Shown one piece after another: positions 1 to 10,000 of a DNA stretch of 64,000 nucleotides. A program made the position numbers and the translations under genes. How positions within the stretch are numbered: position 1 is the stretch's first letter; every line of letters starts with the position of its first letter. The notes under the pieces were generated by a model. It did no database searches and was not told the origin of the DNA. It was given only the letters and a program-made list of their open reading frames with translations. This DNA comes from a methanogenic archaeon ISO4-H5. Lineage in GTDB: Archaea > Thermoplasmatota > Thermoplasmata > Methanomassiliicoccales > Methanomethylophilaceae. The stretch covers positions 682,001-746,000 of the forward strand of contig CP014214.1 of NCBI GenBank assembly GCA_001560915.1. The letters are read 5' to 3'.

Positions 1-555
1 TCTGTCTGTTCCCAGCTCCACGTAGTCGATCTGCCACATGTCGTTGGCATGTGGCATCTCGAAGGATTTGTAGACCTTCCCGATGCGCATCGTGACATTC
101 TCGAATCCCGCTTCCCGGAGCACCGCATGTACTGTGGGATGGGATGCATTGACACCCGAGATCTTGCCGATCTTGGCGGCACCCAGTTTCATGTAGGCTT
201 GCTTCGTTTCGATCACAGCGTCCCTGATTTCATCGCGTTTCGGAGTGTACTGTCCTTTTGCCGGCCCCGGGCGTTTCGGGGCCAGCATTTTCGTGTAGCC
301 CTCGATCTTGGTGTATTTGGTGTAGGGCACTCCGAATCTGTGGTAATGCTTTGCCTTCAGGAAACGGTTGCGAAGGGAACGGATGTGCGTGTGGGAATAT
401 CCGAATTTCTTTCCGATATCCCTCAGCGAGGAGCGTTCCTTATCGGAACGCCCATTTTCAAAGCAGAACCTCTCCAAAACGAGGGCTCTTTTCCGCTCGG
501 TCAAGGCTATCTTTTTTAACCTTTGTTTCTCATGATGACTTAGGGTTTTTTGCAT
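1..555 (-). CDS. IS transposase (N-terminal 185 codons; rest outside the window)
   Basis: Same protein as the complete transposase at 15351-16352, starting at the ATG at 555-553 and running off the window start. The visible part covers the basic N-terminus, the helix-turn-helix around residues 42-66 and the first catalytic Asp (D177 in the motif WQIDYVE). Residues 178-185 reach the window edge. It is presumably intact, because no stop or frameshift appears and the visible sequence matches copy 2. Confidence 0.9.
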   Translation of the reverse strand, partial: MQKTLSHHEKQRLKKIALTERKRALVLERFCFENGRSDKERSSLRDIGKKFGYSHTHIRSLRNRFLKAKHYHRFGVPYTKYTKIEGYTKMLAPKRPGPAKGQYTPKRDEIRDAVIETKQAYMKLGAAKIGKISGVNASHPTVHAVLREAGFENVTMRIGKVYKSFEMPHANDMWQIDYVELGTDR

Positions 556-602
556 GTTTCGACAACCTGGAAAAAACCCTAACTTTTGATAAGTCTTTGC
601 AG

Positions 603-665
603 GAGCGAACAGACACTCGTTCGTTCGCCGACTTCGTCAGCTCACTCACTCGTGTCTGTTCGCTC
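603..665 (-). repeat. Subterminal 63-nt hairpin of IS copy 1
   Basis: Copy of the hairpin described at 15241-15303. It has a 14-bp perfect outer stem, an inner stem built of 2-bp steps separated by paired GA dinucleotides, and a GAA triloop. It lies between the IS tip and the transposase start. Confidence 0.85.
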
Positions 666-704
666 AGATTCATTCTGCTGTAAACTTATCTTGTTTCTAA
701 AACA

Positions 705-2757
705 TACCGTCACTCTCCCCGACGTGTCCAAGTACTACGGACACATGCCGGAGTCCTGGTTCTGGGTCAAGGGCGAAGCTAAGTCTGACACCTTCACCGA
801 GAACCCCACGCTCACCAGTGATATCATCTCCGCTTACGCCGACGGTCTCAACATCGTCATCGGCGTCAACTGGGCTCTCAAGACCTACACCCTCAACGTC
901 CGCGGAGACACATCCTATGCAGAGATTACGGACGCCAAGCTCGGCGACACCGTGACCCTGTGGACCCACACTTATGTGCCTCAGTACAAGGCATTCTCCG
1001 GATGGGGAATCGGCGAGTCCACCTACAAGGAGGGTGATGTGACGTTCGACAGCGTCATGGCCGAAGCCGGCGACGCCAACTCCGGTGTTGTGTCATTTAC
1101 CATGGTCTACATCGACATCCAGTACCACATCAGGTACGATCCGCAGGGAGGTGTCGGAAGCATCGAGGACCTCAACCTGTATGTCATCGGTGACGAGTTC
1201 CATGTCGCAGTTCCCGACAGCTCCGTCTTCTACAAGTACGGATACTCCTTCGTGGGATGGAAGTTCAACAAGGACGACGACGTCATCTACGAGGACACCG
1301 GAACCTTCAAGGAGGAACTGGCTAGGAACGCTGACACCAGCACCAGCACCGTGACCTTCTATGCCGTATGGGCACAGAAGTCCTACAGGATCAGCTACGA
1401 ACTCGAGGGAGGAAGGTACGGACCCTCCGCACCCTCCTACGTCCGCTACGGAGACGATGTCCCGATCGATAACCCCACCCGTGTCGGATACACCTTCGAG
1501 GGATGGACCGCAACCGGACTGGGAACCGGTGCTCTGTACAAGTCCAAGTCCGACAACATGATGCACTGGAACGGAACCCTCGTCGAGGCCACCGTGTTCA
1601 GGGACCTTACCGAGAGTTCCTCTCCCGTCATCCTGACCGCACACTGGGCTGTGGCTTCCTATAACACCCAGTATCTCCCCAACGGAGGTACCTGGACCAG
1701 CATCAGCAGCAGCCAGTACCAGATCAGGATCGGAGACACCATCGAGCTTCCCACCGTAAGGGATGCCACTAAGACCGGTTACTCCTTCGCAGGATGGGGA
1801 ATCGATACCGCCAATGTCATCCCTGCGGGAACGAAGCTGACCGAGGCAATGGTCGGTGACTCGTCCACCTTCACCCTGTACGCCATCTGGACCCCTGTGA
1901 TCTACCAGCTGCAGTACAGGTACATCACCGATTCGCAGTACAGTACCATCAACGTCGACTATGGTACGAGCGCATACGTTCCGATCCTCGAGAGGGCCGG
2001 TTACACGTTCCGTGGATGGACCATCAACGGTGCCGGAATGGAAGCCGAGTACAGCACGGACAAGACCGAGTGGTACAAGATCGGATCCTCCATGGTGAAC
2101 GGAACCTACTTCAGGAACATGTCCACCGAGGCGGGTGCGGTCATCACCATGAACGCGGAGTGGACTCCCATCGAGTACAGGGTCGCATACAACTGCAACG
2201 GCGGTACCGGTATCGCGCCCACCGACTCCAACGTGTACACCGTGGGAACCAAGCTCGAGATGAAGGAGTACAGCTACCTCAACGGTACCAACGGAAGCAA
2301 GACCATCATCGGATGGTCGCTGGAGATCAATGGTTCCGCTGTCAATGTCAGCGAGTTTACCCAGGGTCTCTGTAATGCCGCGGATGCAACCAACACCGTC
2401 AACTTCTACGGTGTGTGGATCAGCGACATGTGCACCGTGATAGTGGACCTCGAGGGAGGTTCTCCCAACTTCATCCCTGCCGGATGGATCCAGAACGCCG
2501 AAGGCAAGTACGAGAAGATGGTCAACCCCAACACCAACACCAAGGATGCACTCGAGGACTGGTCCACCGTCACCATCTCCAAGGGCGGATACAGCTTCTC
2601 CGGCTGGGAGTACAACGATTCCATCGTCCTATCCACCGTGACCGCTTATCCTGTCTTTGACAAGATCCAGACCACCGCACTGTACGGATTCCTTGCGATC
2701 ATCGCAGCCTTCCCCATAATCGCGGTTGTGATCTTCGTCCTCAACAGACCGCGCTGA
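705..2757 (+). CDS. InlB-repeat surface protein, C-terminal fragment separated from its start by an IS
   Basis: About 684 codons of a secreted surface protein whose N-terminus lies left of the window, beyond IS copy 1. The frame is open through the IS junction (codon boundary at 706), so no native start is visible. It contains about seven repeats of the Listeria-Bacteroides (InlB B-repeat, Flg_new) type. Each unit has a YxxxY..GG pattern, a G(Y/F)xFxGW core (for example at 1249-1260, 1495-1506, 1786-1797, 2008-2019 and 2590-2607) and ends in LxAxW or FYxVW. The last about 25 residues form one hydrophobic helix followed by NRPR, a C-terminal membrane anchor with a basic cytoplasmic tail. Two hairpins follow the stop. 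The family is associated with surface attachment; the ligand is unknown. The fragment has no signal peptide and is probably not exported as it stands. Confidence 0.8.
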
Positions 2758-2768
2758 AAACCATTCAA

Positions 2769-2820
2769 ACGGGCTCCGAAAGGAGCCCGTAAACCCTAAA
2801 CGGAGAGGTTACCCCTCTCC
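2769..2820 (+). terminator. Tandem hairpin terminator after the InlB-repeat gene
   Basis: Two hairpins follow the stop at 2757: a 9-bp stem ACGGGCTCC with a GAAA tetraloop (2769-2790), and a 7-bp stem GGAGAGG/CCTCTCC (2802-2820) followed by a T-rich stretch. Confidence 0.75.
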
Positions 2821-2930
2821 TTTACCTTTCATCTATTACAGATTTTAACAGGATTATCAGCCAATTATGCATAGGGAGCAGTAAGAATCGTCGTTTCTGA
2901 AGACAATTCAGTCGTTGGGTTCAAGATTCG

Positions 2931-2940
2931 CTTTTTATAT
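2931..2940 (+). promoter_or_regulatory. TATA box of the signal peptidase gene
   Basis: CTTTTTATAT is centred about 36 bp upstream of the ATG at 2973, which predicts a very short leader. No clear Shine-Dalgarno precedes the ATG. Confidence 0.5.
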
Positions 2941-2972
2941 CTCGACATAATTTCCGCATCTAGAGGAATAAT

Positions 2973-3518
2973 ATGGCATTCAGCGAGAAGTTTCTCACCA
3001 AGAAGAACGCCGTCACCATAGCAGCGGTGGCAATCATCGCATTGTCCATATTCTTCGTTTTCTTCAACCTGAACGGGAACTCGGCCGACTTCAGCAACAG
3101 GGATATCAGGCTGATCATCACCGACTCCATGGACGGGGAACCGCAGGATTACGAGATCCGCACCATCCCCAAGGATTCCCTGGTCATGGTCGAAATTCTC
3201 TCCGATTCCGAGAAGGAGAATCTGAAGGTCGGCGACGTCGTACAGTTCCGTTACGGGAACGTTTACAACCATCACCGTGTCATAGCTAACGATGTCGAAA
3301 GCAGGACCATAACAACGCAAGGAGACAACACGGACGCTCCGGATTCCCCCATGTCCTACGATAAGGTCCGCGGGAAAGTGGTCGGAGTCAACCATGTTCT
3401 GGGAGAACTCGTCACATTCGTCAAGGCCTATGTCCTGGTGATTCTGATCTTCTTCGTTGCGGTGTATGTCGCAATCAGGCTCGTCGAGGAGATCAGGAAA
3501 GAGAAAGGGGCTTCCTGA
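2973..3518 (+). CDS. Signal peptidase I, archaeal S26B type
   Basis: 181 aa. Predicted membrane-bound serine protease that removes signal peptides from Sec-exported proteins, with the active site on the outer face. An N-terminal membrane helix spans about residues 13-32. The catalytic Ser lies in ITDSMDG (S52), the His of S26B enzymes in YNHHRVI (H101), and the conserved Asp box in GDNTDAPD (D118-D124). The pattern (Ser, His, GDN..D) is that of Sec11-like archaeal enzymes rather than the Ser/Lys bacterial type. A second hydrophobic helix (about 148-170) and a basic tail follow. It sits between two genes for very large exported proteins, so a role in processing them is plausible but inferred. 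ATG 2973 was chosen because the TATA box lies just upstream. Confidence 0.88.
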   Translation: MAFSEKFLTKKNAVTIAAVAIIALSIFFVFFNLNGNSADFSNRDIRLIITDSMDGEPQDYEIRTIPKDSLVMVEILSDSEKENLKVGDVVQFRYGNVYNHHRVIANDVESRTITTQGDNTDAPDSPMSYDKVRGKVVGVNHVLGELVTFVKAYVLVILIFFVAVYVAIRLVEEIRKEKGAS

Positions 3519-3729
3519 GTACTGCTGCGTTCGGTTTCTAACGACCATCCTGAGCCTAGGCCCATATAGGCGAGATATACACGCACTCCTGCTTTGTATG
3601 GACTCTTTGTTCCGGGGAGGCTCATTTGAAACTAGGTGCCTCTAGGCCGTGTTCTGCAATCATTTTTTCCAGAGTGCAGAGATGTTTGGTACCTTCATTT
3701 ATATCCTTATTTCCGAGTTTTATTTCGGT

Positions 3730-3798
3730 ATTTCTGCGGTACTTTAGCGGTAATTTCTGCGGTACTTTAGTGCTAAATCTTGCGGTATATTAGTGCAA
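3730..3798 (+). repeat. Three tandem 23-bp repeats with core TGCGGTA
   Basis: The units are 3730-3752, 3753-3775 and 3776-3798. Units 1 and 2 are identical over their first 18 bases (ATTTCTGCGGTACTTTAG); unit 3 diverges but keeps TGCGGTA and TATTAG. They lie between convergent genes, not upstream of one, so a promoter role is not obvious. Confidence 0.7.
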
Positions 3799-3975
3799 TT
3801 TTTAACTATTGTTTAGTTTTGTTTTTTGCCCAGAACAAATCTATCCTGAAAGAATAGAGGCGGGCTCAGGCTGAATTGCCTCAAGTACCAACAGCAATCG
3901 ACTGTATCGATTCCTGTGGCCTCTCTCGGCATGTTAGCATCGGGATGCTTAGAAGAATGAATCTAAGAAAAGATA

Positions 3976-4008
3976 GACACCGCCCCGCCGGTAAGGCGGG
4001 ACAGTGTC
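3976..4008 (-). terminator. Hairpin downstream of the giant surface-protein gene
   Basis: The 6-bp stem CCCGCC/GGCGGG (3984-3989 with 3995-4000) has a GGTAA loop and an outer GACAC/GTGTC pairing (3976-3980 with 4004-4008). It lies 12 bp beyond the stop of the minus-strand gene. Confidence 0.6.
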
Positions 4009-4020
4009 CCTGTAATGGGT

Positions 4021-7000
4021 TTAGTACCTCTGGACCTTGCTTCCGACCCTGTTCAGGGACAGGAGGATCATACACAGTAGGATGACCAGGAGTATGAACG
4101 GACCCAGGATGAAGAAGTCGTGGGTTCTCTGCTGAACCGGCAGGATGGAGATCTGCTTGACCAGCGGAGCACTGTCAGGACTCAGCATGTATCCGTCGGG
4201 GAGGTTGACCGTGACGATGTAGTCTCCCTTCTCGATGAACTGCACAGGGTTGCCGTCCAGGTCGGTGACGGTGACATCGCATACGATGTCGTTACCGTTC
4301 TCGTCCTGGAGAACGACCTTGATGTCCTGCACGTTTCCGTTGTAGTAGTACTTCTTGTCCTCCCAGATGACCTTGGCCATGTGGCTGTACACCGAGAGCT
4401 TTCCGTCGTGGACGGTAATCTCGTAGCTGGCATCCTCGGGCTCGTTCAGGCAGTAGATGCGGTATACTCCGCAGATTCCGTCCTGGGCGTAGTCCGTGGC
4501 GAATTCGAACACAGCGGTGAGGTCTGCGACGGTATCGTCTCCCAGCAGGCCCTGGGCGGAGACAGTGAATTCCGGCAGGGGTGCCGCGGGATCGATGTGC
4601 TTGTCCTCGATGTAAACATCGAGGGCTACCTTGGTGATGCTGAAGGGCACCTCGGCGTTGAAGGTCGCGTGGTTGACCTTGGTCGCCTTGATGTAGACGA
4701 TTCCGGACTCAGCTGCTGACTTGACCTGAGGCACCTCGGAGCTCCAGTTCTCCAGATCGTAGCTGTACACCACATCCGCACCGTCGTAATCGTTGATGGT
4801 CACGACAGGGTGGTAATGTCCGTCATATGCGCCCTGGTAGGCCGTGTAGGTGAGGTTGATGGGTGCCAGGATAATCTTGTACTGAAGAGTCCTGTCCACG
4901 TTTCCTTGGGTGTCGGACCAGATGTAGTGTTCGGTATCCTTGAGGACAAGGGTTGCAGTGTAGGTTCCGACTTCGGTGGCCTTTCCTCCGACGACGGTGT
5001 AGTAGGTTCCGTCCTCGTAGGCGGTCAGTTCCTCTCCCGTGTAGTACAGGACACCGTAGCTTCCGGGTGCCGGAGGCAGGGTGACGTACACGGGGTTGAT
5101 AGTGTAACGCGCGGTTCCGTTGAAGGTCATCTCGTAGTTGCTGGCCTTGAAGGCTCCGTTGTCTCCTATGGCGAGGGTTCCGATTCCCACGTCGTTGTTA
5201 CCCATGTTGCTGCTCAGGGGGACCAGGGATCCGGAGAACCTGGGGGACTCTCCGGTGACTGCGCCAGTAAAGCTGTAGGTGAACTCGGGATCGGCCTCTC
5301 CGTAGGACTTGGCAACCTGGTTGGCCACGACGCTGAGGGTCCTCTTGCCGATGGTGAACTCATAGGTCAGGTCGTCCGTGGTTCCGGTGGACTCCCAGGC
5401 GGTGTTGACCTTGTTCCTGAGGGATACGGTCACCGTGTAGGTACCTGCGTTGATCTGGCTCTCACCGCTGACGGTGTACATGTTGCTGGGAGCAATCGTG
5501 TAGGTCTGGATGGTTCCGTTGTACACGAATACAGTGGTATCCGCCTTGGGTGCTGGGATGTATCCGGGAAGGATGGTCATGGTGGTGACGGCGGAGGAGT
5601 CCACCTCGTAGTTGGTGAGGGAACCGCTGCTCATGCTGATGGTCCTGACGCTGACCGCGTAGGTACCTGCGTTGACAGGGTTGCTCGGGCTGTACCTGAG
5701 GTTGATGGTCATCGCATCACCGGGAGCCAGGCCGTAGGCAGTGGCCTTGGGCTCCTTGGGCTGTCCGTCGTACATGAAGGTGCTGGTCTCGATGGTAATC
5801 GTCACGGGGGCCGCGGTAACCTTGAGGGTTCCCTCGGTCTTGTTCACGATGTAGTTCTCGGTGACATCGTTGCTGTCTGCATCGCGCACAAGGAAGCTGA
5901 TGGTGTTGGTGACTTCTCCCACATTGGTGATGGTTCCGCTGGCAGAACCGCTGGTGGTCTGTCCCGCGGCAGTGCTGCCAGAGATGGTGAGTGCGGGAGC
6001 AGTCAGCGGAGTACCGTCGTAGGTCTTGGTTCCGCTGGCGGAGGAGACGCTCAGGCTGAGCTTCTCGATCTCGACAGTCACGCTCTCGTTGACGGTGTCG
6101 TATCCGACCGCGGTAATCCTGTACTTGACAGGATAGCTGCCGGCCTTGACATATTCGGGACAGTCGGTGCTGTAGGTGGTTCCTCCGTCGGTGGAATACT
6201 CCACGACGGAACCCGCGGTGCTTACGGAGATCTCCACGGCCTTGTGGGCGACACCGTCGTAGGGTGCGTTGTACACCGTTGCGGTGTAATCAATGTCGTA
6301 GGTCCTGATGGTCAGCACAGCATGCATGTCCTCGATGGCGTTGTAGTTGCCGGTAAGGAGCTTGAAGTGTGCGGTAGCATTGTAGACTCCGATCTCGGTT
6401 CCCTTGTTGGCGGTGTACTGGACCTCGAAGTCGGCAGGGAGCGGGTGAAGGGCATCCACAGCAATCTCGATCTTGTGCTCCGCGCCGTCGTAGCGCACTT
6501 CATCGCCGGCAAAGGTGATGTAGCGGGTATCGTAGGTCGCCTTCTCGACGGTCAGCTTGCCGGGTGCGTAGGTGATGCTGTAGTTGGCGGTAACGTCGTT
6601 CTCGGAGGAATCGCGGATGACAATGGTGCAGGTGTTGTTCGAACTTCCTGCATCGGTCTGGGTTCCGGTGAAGGTCGCCGTGATTGCATGTCCGGTGACG
6701 AGACTGCCTGCGCTGACTGTACCGGTGTTGAGGGTCAGCGGGGTGCCGTCGTAGACCTTGGAGGCAGCGCTGGAGGCGTAGGTGATAGCCCTCTTGGTGA
6801 CCTCGGCAGTTGCATGGCCGTTATAGTCATTGCAGTGTTCGGCGGTGATCTTGTACCAGAACTCCTGGGTTCCCACATCGGTGATGGTGGGGCAGGTAGT
6901 GCTCCAGCTGACATTGTCGGTCGAGTACTGGATGACGGCACCGGCGGGACTGGTCACCGTGATGCTGATGACATTGTGGGCAGCACCGTCGTAAACAGCC

Positions 7001-10000
7001 TTGTAGACCTTGTTCTCAGCGATATCCATGTCGATTTCCACGATGTGGAGGGTTGCCTGCATGGGGTCTATGGCCTGATAGTTGCCGTTGACGGTGAAGG
7101 TGGCCGTTGCATTGTAATCGCCGATCTCGGTTCCCTTGTTACCGGTGTAGGCCACGGTGATTCCGGCGGGCAGGGCACTGTAGCCTTCATCGAATACGAT
7201 TACCAGTTCATGCTCCGCGCCGTCGTACTTCACGGTGGTCTCGGGGAAGGTCATGTGGTTGAAGATGGCCTTGTCAACCGTGAGGGTTCCGGGCAGGTAT
7301 GTGATGTTATAGTTAGCGGTCACATCTGCATCGGAAGAGTCCCTGATGGTCACGGTGAAGGTGTTGGCGGAGGTTCCGGCATTGGTCTGGGAACCGGTGA
7401 CCGACTTCACGAAGCTGTGTCCGGAGATCAGGCTGCCGACGGTAAGGGTAACGGTCTCGTCGGTGAGTGCGGTGCCGTCATAGGCCTTTGCGGCGGGTGT
7501 TCCGGAGGTGAAGGTCAGAGCGACCTTCCTGACCTCGTAGGTGGCAGTAGCATTGACAGTCTCGTAACCGAGAGCGGCAATCCTGTAATAGACAGTACCG
7601 CTGCCTGCATCCGTGACCGTCGGACACACCGTTGTATAGGAAACACCGTCGAGCGAGTAGGTGATATCTGCGCTCACAGGCTCGGTTAGAGAGATATCCA
7701 CCATGGGGTGCGATGCACCGTCGTAGTCTCCGACGTATCCCGTGGGGGTGTACTTCATGTCCTTCACGTAAATCTTGAGGGTAGCTGACTTGGACGGGAT
7801 CTGGTTGTAGTTGTTACCGACGTTGAAGGAGACGGTAACAGGGTGCTCTCCTACATCCGTGAAGGTGTTGCTGGGTGTGTATACAACTCCAATCTCCGCG
7901 GGGATAGGTTCGCTGGCCGTGATCTCGATCGACTGGGGTGCAGCGTTATACTGGACATCCTTGTTGATGAAGTTGATGGTTCCGTTGTAGGTCGCCTTAG
8001 CGATAGTGATAGATACCTCACCATTGGTAATCGCGGTGTAGTTATCGGTCGCATCAGTCTTGTAGTACACAGTGTAAGTGCCTGCATTCTTGGCGGTGGG
8101 GACGGTCTCGGTGTACGTGCCATCCTTGTCAAGGCTGTACTTCACGGTCACTTCGCTGGGTGCGGTGACATCGGTCAGCAGGGTCTGCTCCGATCCGTTG
8201 TAGGTAAGGGTAGGCACAACCGGTGTGAGACTGGGTGTGGCCTTGGCGATTGTGACTTCCACATTGCCCTCGGCGGCTTCATGGTTCGAATCGCTGGCGA
8301 TCTTCCAGTACACCTTGTATGTTCCTGCGTCAGTCCTCTCGGGAATCGTTGCGGAGTAGGTTCCTTCTGGATTGTCCACGCTGAAGGTGATCTCTCCTCC
8401 GACCTTGTCGGAAACGGTCACGAGAGGAGCAGCGGCACCGTTGTAGGTGCGGTTGTTCTTCTCGATGGTTGCAGAGGCAGGGGCCTTAGTGATCTTGTAG
8501 GTCACGGTAACGGAATCCTCATCGGTTCCCTTCCAGCTGTTGTTGGCAGGGTTTCTGAGGGTGAAGGTCACGCTGTAGTCTCCGGCGTCGGTCTTGGCCT
8601 CGCTGGTCCAGGTGTAGTAGGTGTCATCCAGATCTTCGGTTGGGTCGTACGGGTTGCCGTCGTACACGTGGTTCTCGAGCACGGGTATGTCGATCTTTGT
8701 GTCGCGGACCACTACCGAGATATCTCCTTCGAGAGTGGTGTGGTTATCTGCAGTGACCCTGTACTTGTAGGTACCGGACTCGGTGGAATTGGTGACCTGG
8801 ATCATATCTGCCCAGCTGCTGCCGTCCTTGCTGAATTGCCAGACAGGGGTCTGATTGTCAACGGCCTTGGCGACGTAGTTGCTGGCAATGTTGTGTGCCT
8901 CACCGTCGTAATCTCCGCTGTAGGGCAGCAGGGACTCGATGACGATGGTGGCAGGACGGATGGTCAGCTTTCCGTAGTTAACGGTGATAACGTAGTTGGA
9001 TGCGAGAGTAGATCCCGACATCTCGTATTCGAACTCATTATTAATCGTTGTGGCAGTGGTAAGCGTGGGGAATCCGGTACAGATTACGCCCTCGGCGTTA
9101 ACGAATCCATCTGTATCGACAGAGTCGTTCTTCAAGGTAAGCTTGCCATCTTCACCATAGGTGATTTCCGCACTGCGCGATGTGATTGTCGCAGCCTTCG
9201 GCGTGATCTTAGCCGTGCAGGAGATCGTGGGCAGTATGTAGTTTCCTGTAGCTCCATTTGCCGTGTAGGTGATGTTGATGGTGTAATACTCATCTGTGGT
9301 GGAAACATCCTTGCTGGGGAATGCTGCACTGATGTTGCTGAGAGTGATCTCATCCGATCCCTCGAGTCCGGAGATGACAGGGGTGCCGGTGAGGGTAACC
9401 TGGGTGGTACCGTCATACACCTTGTCACTGATACTCAGTCCGGTGATGGAGAGTTCCTTCTTGTTTACGGTGAGCAATCCCTTCTCAATGGTGATGATGT
9501 AGTTGGAAGATGAAGCACCGGTGACGGTGATGTCATAGGTACCGGCGTTTCCGTACTGCTCGTAAGAGCAGGTGAACACGAGAGTGCCCAGATCTTCAAG
9601 CTTGTCGCTTCCCTTCAGTCCGGTGGCCGTTGCGGTGAACTCGGGGACCGCCTGACCGTAGGTAATGGACTTACTGTCGGCCTTGACGGTGAGGGGCACA
9701 GCGGTTATGGTCGAGTTGACGCTTCCCGCGATGCCGACCTTGGCATCCTTCACATAATAGTAGTATGTGTGGTTGCCGACATCCTTGATCATGGGGCACT
9801 CGGTGGTACCCTTGGTGCTGTAGTTGCTGCCGTCGAGTGCTTCGGTGGTGGAGTAGTAGATGGTCGCTCCGGCACCTTCCACGGTGGGCTTTTGGCCTTC
9901 TCCATTGTATTCGCCGGAGTAAGGTACCACGTGGAGCCATACGGCGAAGAGTTCGACCGCGTCTCCGTCGGAGGAAACGTTGGTCACGGTCTCCTTGTCG

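Larger units (their letters stand above)
1..704 (-). mobile_element. IS copy 1 (IS481/IS1202-like DDE element), left part cut by window start
   Basis: This is the transposase-proximal 704 bp of the same insertion sequence found whole at 15202-16584, in reverse orientation; base 1 corresponds to base 15905 of that copy. Its terminal inverted repeat TGTTTTAGAAA (reverse complement) ends at 704. The sequence agrees with copy 2 over the shared stretch, including the 63-nt subterminal hairpin (here 603-665), so the insertion is recent. It interrupts a plus-strand surface-protein gene whose C-terminal part resumes at 705. The first 16 bases after the element, TACCGTCACTCTCCCC, should be duplicated on the unseen left side if the 16-bp target duplication of copy 2 holds here. 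Confidence 0.93.
3519..4020 (+). other. 502-bp intergenic stretch between convergent genes
   Basis: No convincing gene was found. It holds three 23-bp tandem repeats (3730-3798) in an AT-rich part and a strong hairpin near the end of the giant gene (3976-4008). A short frame at about 3868-3960 could be the worn tail of a TnpB gene, but this is too weak to annotate. Confidence 0.6.

Noticed and set aside
586-704. Apparent start of the InlB-repeat frame inside IS copy 1 (TTG at 586)
   Set aside because: The frame through the hairpin region is chance; the real N-terminus must lie beyond the IS.
3834-3960. Possible decayed TnpB C-terminus (INxLKE-like start, then SIPVASLGMLASGCLEE and a downstream hairpin)
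   Set aside because: Needs a frameshift, has no RuvC or zinc-finger motif, and the resemblance rests on a short tail remembered from IS605-type proteins.
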